Source: Aeromicrobium marinum DSM 15272 | Lineage (GTDB): Bacteria > Actinomycetota > Actinomycetes > Propionibacteriales > Nocardioidaceae | NCBI RefSeq assembly: GCF_000160775.2 | Contig: NZ_CM001024.1 | Span: forward strand, 1,675,712-1,739,711 | Length of the DNA: 64,000 nt | Direction of reading: 5' to 3' | Position numbers and translations under genes: made by a program | Notes under the pieces: generated by a model | The model's input: only the letters and a program-made list of their open reading frames with translations | The model's database searches: none | What the model was told of the DNA's origin: nothing | In this document: positions 53,694 to 62,306 of the stretch, one piece after another | Layout of the letters: each line of letters begins with the position of its first letter | How positions within the stretch are numbered: the stretch's first letter is position 1

Positions 53694-55811
53694 ATGAATC
53701 GTCAGATCGCCGGCTGGATCGCCCACCCGTGGGCCAAGTGGGTCGTGCTCGTGGTGGCCCTGGTGTTCATCGGCGGGGTCGGGTCGTTCGGCGCGAAGCT
53801 CGCCGACGTGCAGGAGAACGACATCGCGTCGTTCCTGCCGAGCGACGCCGAGTCGACCGAGGTCATCAACCAGGCCGGATCGTTCTCCGACCCCGACGCC
53901 GTGCCCCTCGTCGTCCTCTACGTCCGCGAGGGCGGCCTGACCCCTGAGGACCTCGCCAAGATCTCGGCCGACACCGCGGCGTTCGCCGACATCGAGGACT
54001 TCGCCGACGACGCCGTGGGCCCGATCCCGTCCGCGGACGGCGAGGCTGCCCAGGTCATCGCCACCGTGGTGCTCGGCAGCGACGGCTGGGAGGTCCTCCC
54101 CGACCGGGTCGAGGCCGCGGGAGAGCTCGCCGACGCGGGGGCCGACGGCCTCGAGGTGTACCTGGCCGGACCTGCGGCCCTCGGCGCCGACCAGTCCGAG
54201 GCGTTCGCCGGCATCGACGGTATCCTGCTGATCGCCGCGATCAGCGTGGTGGTCGTGATGCTCCTGCTGACCTACCGGAGCCCGATCCTGTGGATCATCC
54301 CGCTGTTCTGCGGGGTGGCCAGCGTCTTCACCGCGCAGGGCATCGTCTACCTGCTCGCCCGGTACGCCGACCTGACCGTCAACGGTCAGAGCGCCGGCAT
54401 CCTCAGCGTGCTCGTCCTCGGTGCCGGGATCGACTACGCGCTGCTGCTGGTGGCCCGCTACCGCGAGGAGCTGCGCCGCTACGAGGACCGTCACGAGGCC
54501 ATGGCCCATGCCCTCCACCGTGCCGCGCCGGCCATCCTGGCCAGCGGTGCCACGGTCATCATCGGCCTGCTGTGCCTGGTGTTCGCGCAGCTGAACTCCA
54601 CGGCCGGCCTCGGACCCGTGGCGGCCTCCGGCATCGCCGTCGCGCTGCTGCTCATGCTGGTGCTCCTCCCCGCGCTGCTCGTCATCTGCGGGCGGTGGGT
54701 CTTCTGGCCCTTCATCCCCCACTTCGGCGACCCCGAGCGCATCGACACCGGGTTCTGGGCACGGATCGGTCGCCGCATCGCCGTCCGGCCGCGCGTCGTC
54801 TGGGCCGTCACCACTGCGGCACTCGCGGCCGGCACGCTCGGGCTGTTCCAGCTCGACGCCGACGGTCTGACCAACGAGGAGTCGTTCACCACCGAGCAGC
54901 CCTCCATCGAGGCCGGGAAGATCGTGAACGAGTACTTCCCCGTCAGCACCGACTCGCCGCTGCAGGTCATCGCCGCGGTCGACACCGCCGACGAGGTCGT
55001 GGCCGCCCTGGCCGAGGTCGACGGCGTGGAGCCCAGCGCGATCGAGGTGCTCGGCCAGGACGACGAGGTCGCCTACGTCGAGGCTGCCCTCGTCGACGCG
55101 CCCGACTCGCCGGAGGCGTACGAGACCGTCGACCGGGCCCGTTCGGCCCTCGACGACGTGGGCGACGGAGCGGCCCTCGTCGGCGGCCAGACCGCGCTGA
55201 TCAAGGACGTCCAGGACGCGTCGGCCGCGGACAACCAGCTGATCATCCCGATCATCCTGGTGGTCGTGCTGCTGGTCCTGGTGGTGCTGCTGCGAGCGAT
55301 CGTCGCGCCGGTGATCCTGCTCGGCACCGTGGTGCTGTCGTTCGGTGCGGCGCTCGGCATCAGTGCCCTGGTCTTCACCCACGTGTTCGGGTTCGCCGGT
55401 GCCGACACCTCGTTGCCGCTGTTCGCGTTCGTGTTCCTGGTGGCGCTGGGCATCGACTACAACATCTTCCTCATGACCCGGGTGCGCGAGGAGGCCCTGA
55501 AGTACGGGACCCGGCGCGGCGCCCTGATCGGGCTCTCGGCCACCGGCGGGGTGATCACCTCGGCCGGACTCGTCCTGGCGGGCACCTTCGCGGCACTCGG
55601 CTCCCTGCCGATCGTGTTCCTCGCCGAACTGGGCTTCGCGGTGGCCCTGGGCGTGCTGCTCGACACCATCATCGTGCGGTCGGTGCTGGTGACGGCGCTC
55701 AACCTCGACATCGGCCGGCACATGTGGTGGCCGTCCGCGCTCGGCCGCAAGGAGGACATCGAGCCGGTCACCACCGACACCACTGGGACCGCCTCACTCG
55801 TCCCCCGCTGA
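53694..55811 (+). CDS. MMPL family RND transporter
   Basis: 705-aa RND protein with two halves, each with one helix, an extracytoplasmic domain and five helices (about 12 in total). N-terminal WAKWVVLVVALVFIGGVGSFG, then GAGIDYALLLVARYREEL and, in the second half, LGIDYNIFLMTRVREEALKYG, the conserved D-Y motifs of helices 4 and 10 that carry proton translocation. Likely exports a lipid or drug. The gene starts with GAGAGGA upstream. Its stop codon is the first TGA of an 11-bp tandem repeat. Confidence 0.92.
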   Translation: MNRQIAGWIAHPWAKWVVLVVALVFIGGVGSFGAKLADVQENDIASFLPSDAESTEVINQAGSFSDPDAVPLVVLYVREGGLTPEDLAKISADTAAFADIEDFADDAVGPIPSADGEAAQVIATVVLGSDGWEVLPDRVEAAGELADAGADGLEVYLAGPAALGADQSEAFAGIDGILLIAAISVVVVMLLLTYRSPILWIIPLFCGVASVFTAQGIVYLLARYADLTVNGQSAGILSVLVLGAGIDYALLLVARYREELRRYEDRHEAMAHALHRAAPAILASGATVIIGLLCLVFAQLNSTAGLGPVAASGIAVALLLMLVLLPALLVICGRWVFWPFIPHFGDPERIDTGFWARIGRRIAVRPRVVWAVTTAALAAGTLGLFQLDADGLTNEESFTTEQPSIEAGKIVNEYFPVSTDSPLQVIAAVDTADEVVAALAEVDGVEPSAIEVLGQDDEVAYVEAALVDAPDSPEAYETVDRARSALDDVGDGAALVGGQTALIKDVQDASAADNQLIIPIILVVVLLVLVVLLRAIVAPVILLGTVVLSFGAALGISALVFTHVFGFAGADTSLPLFAFVFLVALGIDYNIFLMTRVREEALKYGTRRGALIGLSATGGVITSAGLVLAGTFAALGSLPIVFLAELGFAVALGVLLDTIIVRSVLVTALNLDIGRHMWWPSALGRKEDIEPVTTDTTGTASLVPR

Positions 55812-55904
55812 CTCCCCGCTGACTCCCCGCTGACTCCCCGCTGAGCGTGACGTTTCCGCCCCGATTCCGTCGATTCGAGGGCGGAAACGTCACGCCCAGC
55901 GGGG
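55808..55904. repeat. 11-bp tandem repeat and 25-bp hairpin after the MMPL gene
   Basis: CTGACTCCCCG is repeated exactly three times (55808-55840); the first copy includes the MMPL stop codon. Then a hairpin: 17-bp perfect inner arms (55845-55861 and 55879-55895; GCGTGACGTTTCCGCCC) and 8-bp outer arms (55836-55843 and 55897-55904), one mismatch between, 17-nt loop. Together they fill the space before the valS promoter region. Confidence 0.85.
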
Positions 55905-55958
55905 GCGGGGGCCGAGGCGGAGTGGGCCGGGGCGGCCGGCGGCCTAGACTGTTCCCTC

Positions 55959-58541
55959 GTGACTGCCACCCCCGCCAACCGCGTCCCGGAGAAGCCCGCC
56001 CTCGAAGGCCTCGAGGCGGCGTGGTCGGCCCGCTGGGAGGACCAGGGCACCTACCGCTTCGACCGCAGCCGGAGCCGCGACGAGGTCTACTCGATCGACA
56101 CACCGCCGCCGACCGTGTCCGGATCGCTGCACGTCGGCCACGTGTTCAGCTACACCCACACCGACCTGATCGCCCGCTACCAGCGCATGCGCGGCAAGGA
56201 GGTCTTCTACCCGATGGGGTGGGACGACAACGGTCTGCCGACCGAGCGACGGGTGCAGAACTACTACGGGGTGCGGTGTGACCCGTCGCTGCCGTACGAC
56301 CCCGGCTTCACCCCTCCCGCCGAGCCCGACGCGAAGAAGCAGGTGCCGATCAGCCGGCGCAACTTCATCGAGCTGTGCAACGAGCTGGTCGCCCAGGACG
56401 AGCTGGTCTTCGAGGAGCTCTGGCGCACGTTGGGACTCAGCGTCGACTGGACCCAGACCTACACGACCATCGGCCCGGCGGCGCAGACCACCAGCCAGCG
56501 GGCGTTCCTGCGCAACCTGGCCCGCGGAGAGGCCTACAGCCAGGACGCGCCGACCCTCTGGGACGTCACCTTCCAGACGGCCGTGGCCCAGGCCGAGCTC
56601 GAGGCGCGCGACTACCCGGGCGCCTACCACCGGGTGGCGTACCACGGCCCCGCCGGCACCGTGCACGTGGAGACCACGCGACCCGAGCTGACCCCCGCCG
56701 CCGTGGCGCTGGTCGCCCATCCCGACGACGAGCGGTACCAGCCGCTGTTCGGCACCACGGTCACCTCGCCGATCTTCGGCGTCGAGGTCCCGGTGATCGC
56801 CCACACCCTCGCCGACCCCGAGAAGGGGTCCGGCATCGTGCACTGCTGCACCTTCGGCGACCTGACCGACGTGCAGTGGTGGCGCGAGTTCGCCCTGCCC
56901 AACCGCACCGTGATCGGGCGGGACGGGCGCATCCTGCGCGAGGTCCCCGACTGGATCGCCACCGACGCCGGTCGCGACCTGTTCTCCGAGCTGTCGGGCA
57001 AGACCACGTTCACCGCCCGCGAGCTGATCGTCGAGGCCCTGCGCGCCAGCGGCGACCTCGACGGTGATCCGGTGCCGACCCAGCGGGTGGCCAACTTCTA
57101 CGAGAAGGGCGACAAGCCGCTCGAGATCGTCTCGACCCGGCAGTGGTACCTCTCCAACGGTGGGCGCGATCCCGAGCTGCGGTCCGCCCTCGTCGCCCGG
57201 GGCGACGAGATCTCGTGGAAGCCCGGCTACATGCAGTCCCGCTTCACCAACTGGATCGAGGGCCTGAACGGCGACTGGCTGGTCTCCCGCCAGCGGTTCT
57301 TCGGCATCCCGTTCCCGGTCTGGTACCGCCTGGACGCCGACGGACTGCCCGACCACGAGAACCCGATCCTGGCCGACGAGGCCGACCTCCCGGTCGATCC
57401 TGCGTCCCAGGTGCCGCCCGGGTTCAGCGAGGACCAGCGAGGGGTCCCCGGCGGCTTCATGGCCGACCCCGACGTCCTCGACACGTGGGCCACCTCCTCG
57501 CTCACCCCGCAGCTGGTGACCGGCTGGGAGCGGGACCCCGAGCTGTTCGCGGCCACCTACCCGATGGACCTGCGGCCCCAGGGTCACGACATCATCCGGA
57601 CCTGGCTGTTCAGCTCGGTCGTGCGGTCGCACGCCGAGTTCGGTGGAGTGCCGTGGACCCACACCGCGCTCTCGGGCTTCGTGGTCGATCCCGACCGCAA
57701 GAAGATGAGCAAGTCCAAGGGCAACGTGGTGGTGCCGGACGAGATCCTCCGCACCTACGGCGCCGATGCCGTCCGCTGGCGCGCCGCCGGAGCCCGGCCG
57801 GGAGCCGACTCGCCGTTCGACGAGGCCCAGATGAAGGTCGGGCGACGACTGGCGATGAAGGTGCTCAACGCCAGCAAGTTCGTGCTGGCCGCCGAGGACG
57901 CCTACGGGCTGGGCGCCGGCGTGGCCGACCTCGACCCGGCCGCGGTGACCGTGCCGCTCGACCGGGCGATGCTGACCCGGCTGAGCGGCGTGGTCGACGC
58001 CGCCACGGCCCACTTCGAGGACTACGACTACGCCTCCGCGCTGGAGGTGACCGAGAAGTTCTTCTGGGACTTCTGCGACGACTATCTGGAGCTGGTCAAG
58101 GAGCGGGCCCGCCGCGACGATGCCGAGGGGGCCTCGGCCCGGTCGGCCTTCGCCCTCGCCCTCGCCGTGCAGCTGCGGCTCCTGGCGCCCTTCCTGCCCT
58201 ACGTGACCGAGGAGGTCTGGTCGTGGTGGCAGGAGGGGTCGATCCATCGCGCGTCCTGGCCCGAGGCCTCCGCCGACCTGGCGGTCGAGCCGGGCGATCC
58301 GGCGCTCCAGGACGTCGCCGCCCAGGCGTTGGCCGGCCTCCGGGGGGCCAAGTCCGTGGCCAAGGTGGGCATGAAGACCGAGATCTCCGCCGCCACGGTC
58401 ACCGCTCGGCAGCGTGACCTCGACCTGTTGTCCTCAGCCCTGCCCGACGTGACCGCCGCCGGCCGGGTCGTCGGGGAGGTCACCCTGGTGGCCGACGAGT
58501 CGGCCGACGCGCTGACCGTCGAGGCCACCCTGGCCGTCTGA
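55959..58541 (+). CDS. valS: Valine-tRNA ligase, type 2 (archaeal-like)
   Basis: Class I synthetase charging tRNA-Val. 860 aa from the GTG at 55959. HVGH at residues 58-61 and KMSKS at 582-586. The stretch FSIDT-type [17 protein letters not shown] and [20 protein letters not shown] is that of the archaeal/alphaproteobacterial type 2 ValS rather than the form in M. tuberculosis and Streptomyces (PPPNVTGSLH, then MDHAGIATQ). It lacks the C-terminal coiled coil of the usual bacterial enzyme. It stands on the opposite strand from folC, near the place where the standard valS would be. Whether it is the only ValS cannot be seen here. Confidence 0.95.
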   Translation: MTATPANRVPEKPALEGLEAAWSARWEDQGTYRFDRSRSRDEVYSIDTPPPTVSGSLHVGHVFSYTHTDLIARYQRMRGKEVFYPMGWDDNGLPTERRVQNYYGVRCDPSLPYDPGFTPPAEPDAKKQVPISRRNFIELCNELVAQDELVFEELWRTLGLSVDWTQTYTTIGPAAQTTSQRAFLRNLARGEAYSQDAPTLWDVTFQTAVAQAELEARDYPGAYHRVAYHGPAGTVHVETTRPELTPAAVALVAHPDDERYQPLFGTTVTSPIFGVEVPVIAHTLADPEKGSGIVHCCTFGDLTDVQWWREFALPNRTVIGRDGRILREVPDWIATDAGRDLFSELSGKTTFTARELIVEALRASGDLDGDPVPTQRVANFYEKGDKPLEIVSTRQWYLSNGGRDPELRSALVARGDEISWKPGYMQSRFTNWIEGLNGDWLVSRQRFFGIPFPVWYRLDADGLPDHENPILADEADLPVDPASQVPPGFSEDQRGVPGGFMADPDVLDTWATSSLTPQLVTGWERDPELFAATYPMDLRPQGHDIIRTWLFSSVVRSHAEFGGVPWTHTALSGFVVDPDRKKMSKSKGNVVVPDEILRTYGADAVRWRAAGARPGADSPFDEAQMKVGRRLAMKVLNASKFVLAAEDAYGLGAGVADLDPAAVTVPLDRAMLTRLSGVVDAATAHFEDYDYASALEVTEKFFWDFCDDYLELVKERARRDDAEGASARSAFALALAVQLRLLAPFLPYVTEEVWSWWQEGSIHRASWPEASADLAVEPGDPALQDVAAQALAGLRGAKSVAKVGMKTEISAATVTARQRDLDLLSSALPDVTAAGRVVGEVTLVADESADALTVEATLAV

Positions 58542-58760
58542 GCGCTGCCCCGAACCGTCGGTGTGGTCTCGAGGCTGCTCGTTCCTCGCAGCACCTCGAC
58601 CACCGAGGGGCAGGCGACCGTCGAGGCCACCTTGGCCGTCGGTGTGGTCTCGAGGCTGCTCGTTCCTCGCAGCACCTCGACCACCGAGGAGCGGGCGACC
58701 ACCGAGGCCACCCTGGCCGTCTGAGCGCAGCACCTCGACCACCGGGGAGCAGGCGACCGG
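58515..58760. repeat. Repeat array carrying copies of the valS 3' end and two hairpin repeats
   Basis: The last codons of valS (ACCGTCGAGGCCACCCTGGC...TCTGAGCG at 58515-58544) recur at 58617-58639 and, with the TGA and following GCG, at 58698-58727. Between them lie two exact copies of a GTGTGGTCTCGAGGCTGCTC-type hairpin (58561-58605 and 58652-58696), with CTCGTTCCTC cores at 58578-58587 and 58669-58678, and a partial third near 58727-58745. No gene is supported between valS and ptsI. Confidence 0.85.
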
Positions 58761-58761
58761 G

Positions 58762-60435
58762 TCAGGCGAGGGCTGCCGCCGCGGCCTCCCGGGCGGCAGC
58801 CGGATCGCCTGCGGCGAGCGCGGCGCGGGCCGCGGCCCGGCACTGCTCGAGGGTGACGGCCGAGAGCTTCGACCCCACCAGCGGCGCGGCGGTCGCGGCC
58901 GCCGAGAGTGAGGTGACCCCCAACCCGACCAGCACGCAGGCCAGGGACGCGTCGGCGGCCGCCTCGCCGCACACACCGACCGGCTTCCCGGCGTCCTGAC
59001 CGGCACGGGCCACCAGCTCGACCAGGGTGAGCAGCGCAGGCTGCCACGGATCGGTGAGCCGCGACAGCGACGGCGCCATCCGGTCGGCGGCGAACGTGTA
59101 CTGGCTCAGGTCGTTGGTCCCGATCGAGACGAAGTCCACGTGGCGCAGGATCCGGTCGGCCAGCAGGGCCGCGCTCGGGATCTCGACCATCACGCCCGGG
59201 ACCAGTCCCCGTGACCTGGCCCGGTCGCCGAACCAGGCCGCCTCCTGCTCGGTCGCGACCATCGGCGCCATGACCCAGACCGGGGCGTCGTGGTCCGCGG
59301 CGGCCGTCGCGATCGCGTCGAGCTGGCGGTCCAGCATGGCCGGGTCCCGCAGGCCGAGCCGCAGGCCCCTCACGCCGAGCGCCGGGTTGGGCTCGTCGCT
59401 GATGGTGGCGAAGCTGACCGGCTTGTCGGACCCGGCGTCGAGGGTGCGGATCACCACCTTGCGGCCCCTCATCGCGGCCAGGACCTCGCCGTAGATGTCG
59501 GCCTGCTCGACGACGGTGGGTTCGACGTCGCGGTCGAGGAAGCACAGCTCGGTGCGGAACAGCCCGACCCCCTGCACCGGACGCTCCGCAGCCGCGCGGG
59601 CACCGGCCCCGTCCTGGACGTTGGCCAGCACGTCGACCCGGTGGCCGTCGGACGTGGCCCCGGGCCCCGTCCACGACCGCGCGGCCTCGCCGACCGCGGC
59701 AGCCGCCTCGGTGCGCAGCCGGACCACGTCGACGGCGGGGTGGGTCACCACCTCACCCGTCGCCCCGTCGACCAGCACCGGGGTCCCGACCTCGAGGTCG
59801 TCCAGACCGGTGACCCCCACGACGCACGGGATGCCGAGCTGTCGGGCGATGATCGTGGTGTGGCTGGTTGCTCCGCCGAGCGAGGTCGCGATCGCCACGA
59901 TCACGGCGGGGTCCAGGCCGGCGGTGTCCGCCGGAGCCAGGTCGTCGGCACACAGCACGGACGGCTCGGTCGGCTGCGGGATGCCCGGCTCCGGCTGGCC
60001 GGTGAGCTCGGCGACGATCCGGTCGCGCACGTCGGCGAGGTCGGTGACCCGCTCGGCCATCAGTCCTCCGACGGAAGCGAACATCGCGCTGAGCTCCTCG
60101 ACCGCACCGGCGGTCGCGGCGCACACGCCATGGCCGTCGGCCAACCGCTTCTCGACCAGGGCGGCCAGTCCGCGGTCCCGAGCGAGCGAGGAGGTGGCCA
60201 TCAGCACCCCGGCCGCCGCACCGCTGGCCCGGGCGGCCCGGGTCGCCAGTCGGTCGGCCACCGTCGCGGCCGCCTCGGAGAACTGGGCCGACCCCTTCGA
60301 GACGGCCACCAGCGGATCGCGGTCCGGCATCGAGGGGCGCGGCATGGGCCGGACGACCGGCCCCGACCCGACCCCGGGAACCACCCCGGCGCCCCGCAGC
60401 ACCTGACGGTCAGGGGTGGTGGTCAGCGGCTCCAT
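58762..60435 (-). CDS. ptsI: Phosphoenolpyruvate-protein phosphotransferase (PTS enzyme I)
   Basis: First component of the sugar phosphotransferase system, passing phosphate from PEP to HPr. 557 aa with the N-terminal HPr-binding/phosphohistidine domain (H192 in GGATSHTTIIARQLG) and the PEP-binding domain with VGLFRTELCFLDRD and DFVSIGTNDLSQYTFAADR. Divergent from fruR, with 171 bp between, so both may be controlled from that region. HPr and the fructose EIIABC (fruA) are not in the window. Confidence 0.95.
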   Translation of the reverse strand: MEPLTTTPDRQVLRGAGVVPGVGSGPVVRPMPRPSMPDRDPLVAVSKGSAQFSEAAATVADRLATRAARASGAAAGVLMATSSLARDRGLAALVEKRLADGHGVCAATAGAVEELSAMFASVGGLMAERVTDLADVRDRIVAELTGQPEPGIPQPTEPSVLCADDLAPADTAGLDPAVIVAIATSLGGATSHTTIIARQLGIPCVVGVTGLDDLEVGTPVLVDGATGEVVTHPAVDVVRLRTEAAAAVGEAARSWTGPGATSDGHRVDVLANVQDGAGARAAAERPVQGVGLFRTELCFLDRDVEPTVVEQADIYGEVLAAMRGRKVVIRTLDAGSDKPVSFATISDEPNPALGVRGLRLGLRDPAMLDRQLDAIATAAADHDAPVWVMAPMVATEQEAAWFGDRARSRGLVPGVMVEIPSAALLADRILRHVDFVSIGTNDLSQYTFAADRMAPSLSRLTDPWQPALLTLVELVARAGQDAGKPVGVCGEAAADASLACVLVGLGVTSLSAAATAAPLVGSKLSAVTLEQCRAAARAALAAGDPAAAREAAAAALA

Positions 60436-60472
60436 CGGGGTCCTCCTGGTGATCTACAACACGCGGCAGTCC

Positions 60473-60501
60473 TTGACTTTACACGTATTCCCACGTAGAA
60501 C
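60473..60501 (+). promoter_or_regulatory. Probable fruR promoter with CCCACGT repeats
   Basis: TTGACT (60473-60478), 17 nt, TAGAAC (60496-60501). Around it CCCACGT occurs at 60490-60496 and 60532-60538, with the relatives TACACGT (60480-60486) and CCCACAC (60522-60528). These are candidate operator half-sites for the DeoR-type FruR and would lie between ptsI and fruRK. The operator role is inference. Confidence 0.55.
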
Positions 60502-60606
60502 AATGGCCAGAAGCCACAAATCCCACACAAACCCACGTGCAGAACGCGACGCACCGAGCGCGACAGGTCGTGCCGTCACGGTTCCGCCGCTGGGGCCAGG
60601 AGGATC

Positions 60607-61374
60607 GTGTACGCACCCGAACGCCAGCAGCTGCTCACCGAGCGGCTGCACCTGCACGGACGGGTGGCCGTCCTCGATCTGGCCGAGGAGCTCGGCGTGT
60701 CGACCGAGACCATCCGTCGCGACCTCGCCGTCCTGGAGCGCGACGGACTGGCCCAGCGGGTCCACGGGGGCGCGGTCAGCGCGCGAGGGCTCCCGGTCCT
60801 CGAGCCGGGGCTGGCGCAGCGCGCCGCCACCAACGCCGACCAGAAGGAACGCATCGCGGACGCTGCCGCGACCTTCCTGCCGGCTGCCGGGGGCAGCATG
60901 CTCCTGGACGCCGGGACGACCATCAGCCATCTGGTCGACCGGATCCCGCTCGACCGCCCCGTGACCGCGGTGACGCACTCGGTGCCCGTCGCGGGCAAGC
61001 TGACCGCCATCGCCTCGGTGACGCTCCAGCTGATCGGCGGTCGCGTCCGGGGCGTCACGGCGGCCGCCGTCGGACCCGCCGCCACGGGCGCCCTGGCCTC
61101 GATCCGGGCCGACGTCTGCTTCCTCGGCACGAACGCGGCAACCCCCGGGCACGGCCTCAGCACCCCCGACGACGAGGAGGCCGCCGTCAAGGCCGCCCTG
61201 GTGCGATCGGGACGCCGGGTGGTCGCCCTGTTCGACTCCTCGAAGTTCGGCCACGAACACCTGCACACCTTTGCCTCCTACGCCGACCTCGACGTCGTGG
61301 TCACCGATCACGGCGCCGATCCTGCCCAGCTCTCAGCGCTCCGGGACCACGGGGTCGAGGTCGTCCTCGCATGA
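60607..61374 (+). CDS. DeoR family transcriptional regulator (FruR-like)
   Basis: 255-aa DeoR-type sugar-catabolism regulator. GTG start at 60607 after AGGAGG. N-terminal HTH with VAVLDLAEELGVSTETIRRD and the DeoR signature RVHGGAV; C-terminal sensor (isomerase-like) domain with DAGTTISHLVDRI, which binds phosphosugars in relatives. Coupled to the 1-phosphofructokinase gene by ATGA and divergent from ptsI, so it is expected to regulate fructose use, probably releasing DNA on fructose 1-phosphate (by analogy). Confidence 0.92.
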   Translation: MYAPERQQLLTERLHLHGRVAVLDLAEELGVSTETIRRDLAVLERDGLAQRVHGGAVSARGLPVLEPGLAQRAATNADQKERIADAAATFLPAAGGSMLLDAGTTISHLVDRIPLDRPVTAVTHSVPVAGKLTAIASVTLQLIGGRVRGVTAAAVGPAATGALASIRADVCFLGTNAATPGHGLSTPDDEEAAVKAALVRSGRRVVALFDSSKFGHEHLHTFASYADLDVVVTDHGADPAQLSALRDHGVEVVLA

Positions 61375-62303
61375 TCGTCACCCTGACCCCCAACCCCAGC
61401 ATCGACCGCACGGTCACCCTCGCCGGGGCGCTGGAGCGCGGCGGTGTCGTCCGGTCCACCTCGACCGTCGACGAGCCGGGCGGCAAGGGTGTGAACGTGG
61501 CGCAGGTCGTGCGTCTCGCCGGTCATCGCGCCGTCGCCGTGCTCCCCGGTGACCACGACGACCCGCTGCTGCGTCTGCTCCGCGAGCTCGGACTGCCGCA
61601 CCGGACCGTCGCCACCGGCTCGCCGGCCCGGGTCAACCTGACCCTCACCGAGGCCGACGGCACCACCACCAAGATCAACGCGCCCGGTCCGGCCCTGGCG
61701 ACCGAGCACCACAGGGCGCTCATCCGCGACGTGGCGCGCGAGGCGTCCGGGGCGCGGTGGGCGGTGCTCTGCGGCTCTCTGCCGCCCGGCGTGCACCCCG
61801 GCTACTACGCGGACGTCGTCGACCGGGTGGACGGGGCACGGATCGCCCTCGACACCTCCGGTCCGGCCCTCGCCGCCGCTCTGGAGCGCTGCGCCGACCG
61901 CATCGCCGTGATCAAGCCCAACGCCCACGAGCTCGGCGAGCTGCTCGGGGTGCCGTCGACGATCCTCGAGGAGGATCCGTCCCGCGCGCACCGTCTCGTG
62001 CAGCCGTTGCTCGACCGCGGCCTCGGGGAGGTCCTGCTGACCCTCGGGTCCCGTGGCGCGCTCCTGCTCACCGCGGACGGCGCCTGGTCGGCTGCACCAC
62101 CGCCCGTCACTCCGCGCAGCACCGTCGGCGCCGGGGACTCCGCGTTGGCCGGATATCTGATCGCCGACCTGATGGGCCGGGGGCCGGCCGAGCGTCTGGC
62201 CAGTGCCGTGGCCCATGGCAGCGCGGCGGCATCGCTGCCGGGCTCCAGGATGCCGGGCCCGGACGACCTGCCGGACGTGCCGCCGGCGCAGCGCCTGGTG
62301 TGA
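61371..62303 (+). CDS. fruK: 1-phosphofructokinase family hexose kinase
   Basis: PfkB-family kinase converting fructose 1-phosphate to fructose 1,6-bisphosphate. 310 aa from the ATG at 61371 overlapping fruR by 4 bp. N-terminal MIVTLTPNPSIDRTV, GGKGVNVAQVV, and the C-terminal PfkB signature TVGAGDSALAGYL with catalytic Asp. A fruA gene would be expected next but the following gene is convergent (3 bp between). A tagatose-6-phosphate role is possible by sequence, but context favours fructose. Confidence 0.93.
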   Translation: MIVTLTPNPSIDRTVTLAGALERGGVVRSTSTVDEPGGKGVNVAQVVRLAGHRAVAVLPGDHDDPLLRLLRELGLPHRTVATGSPARVNLTLTEADGTTTKINAPGPALATEHHRALIRDVAREASGARWAVLCGSLPPGVHPGYYADVVDRVDGARIALDTSGPALAAALERCADRIAVIKPNAHELGELLGVPSTILEEDPSRAHRLVQPLLDRGLGEVLLTLGSRGALLLTADGAWSAAPPPVTPRSTVGAGDSALAGYLIADLMGRGPAERLASAVAHGSAAASLPGSRMPGPDDLPDVPPAQRLV

Positions 62304-62306
62304 GCG

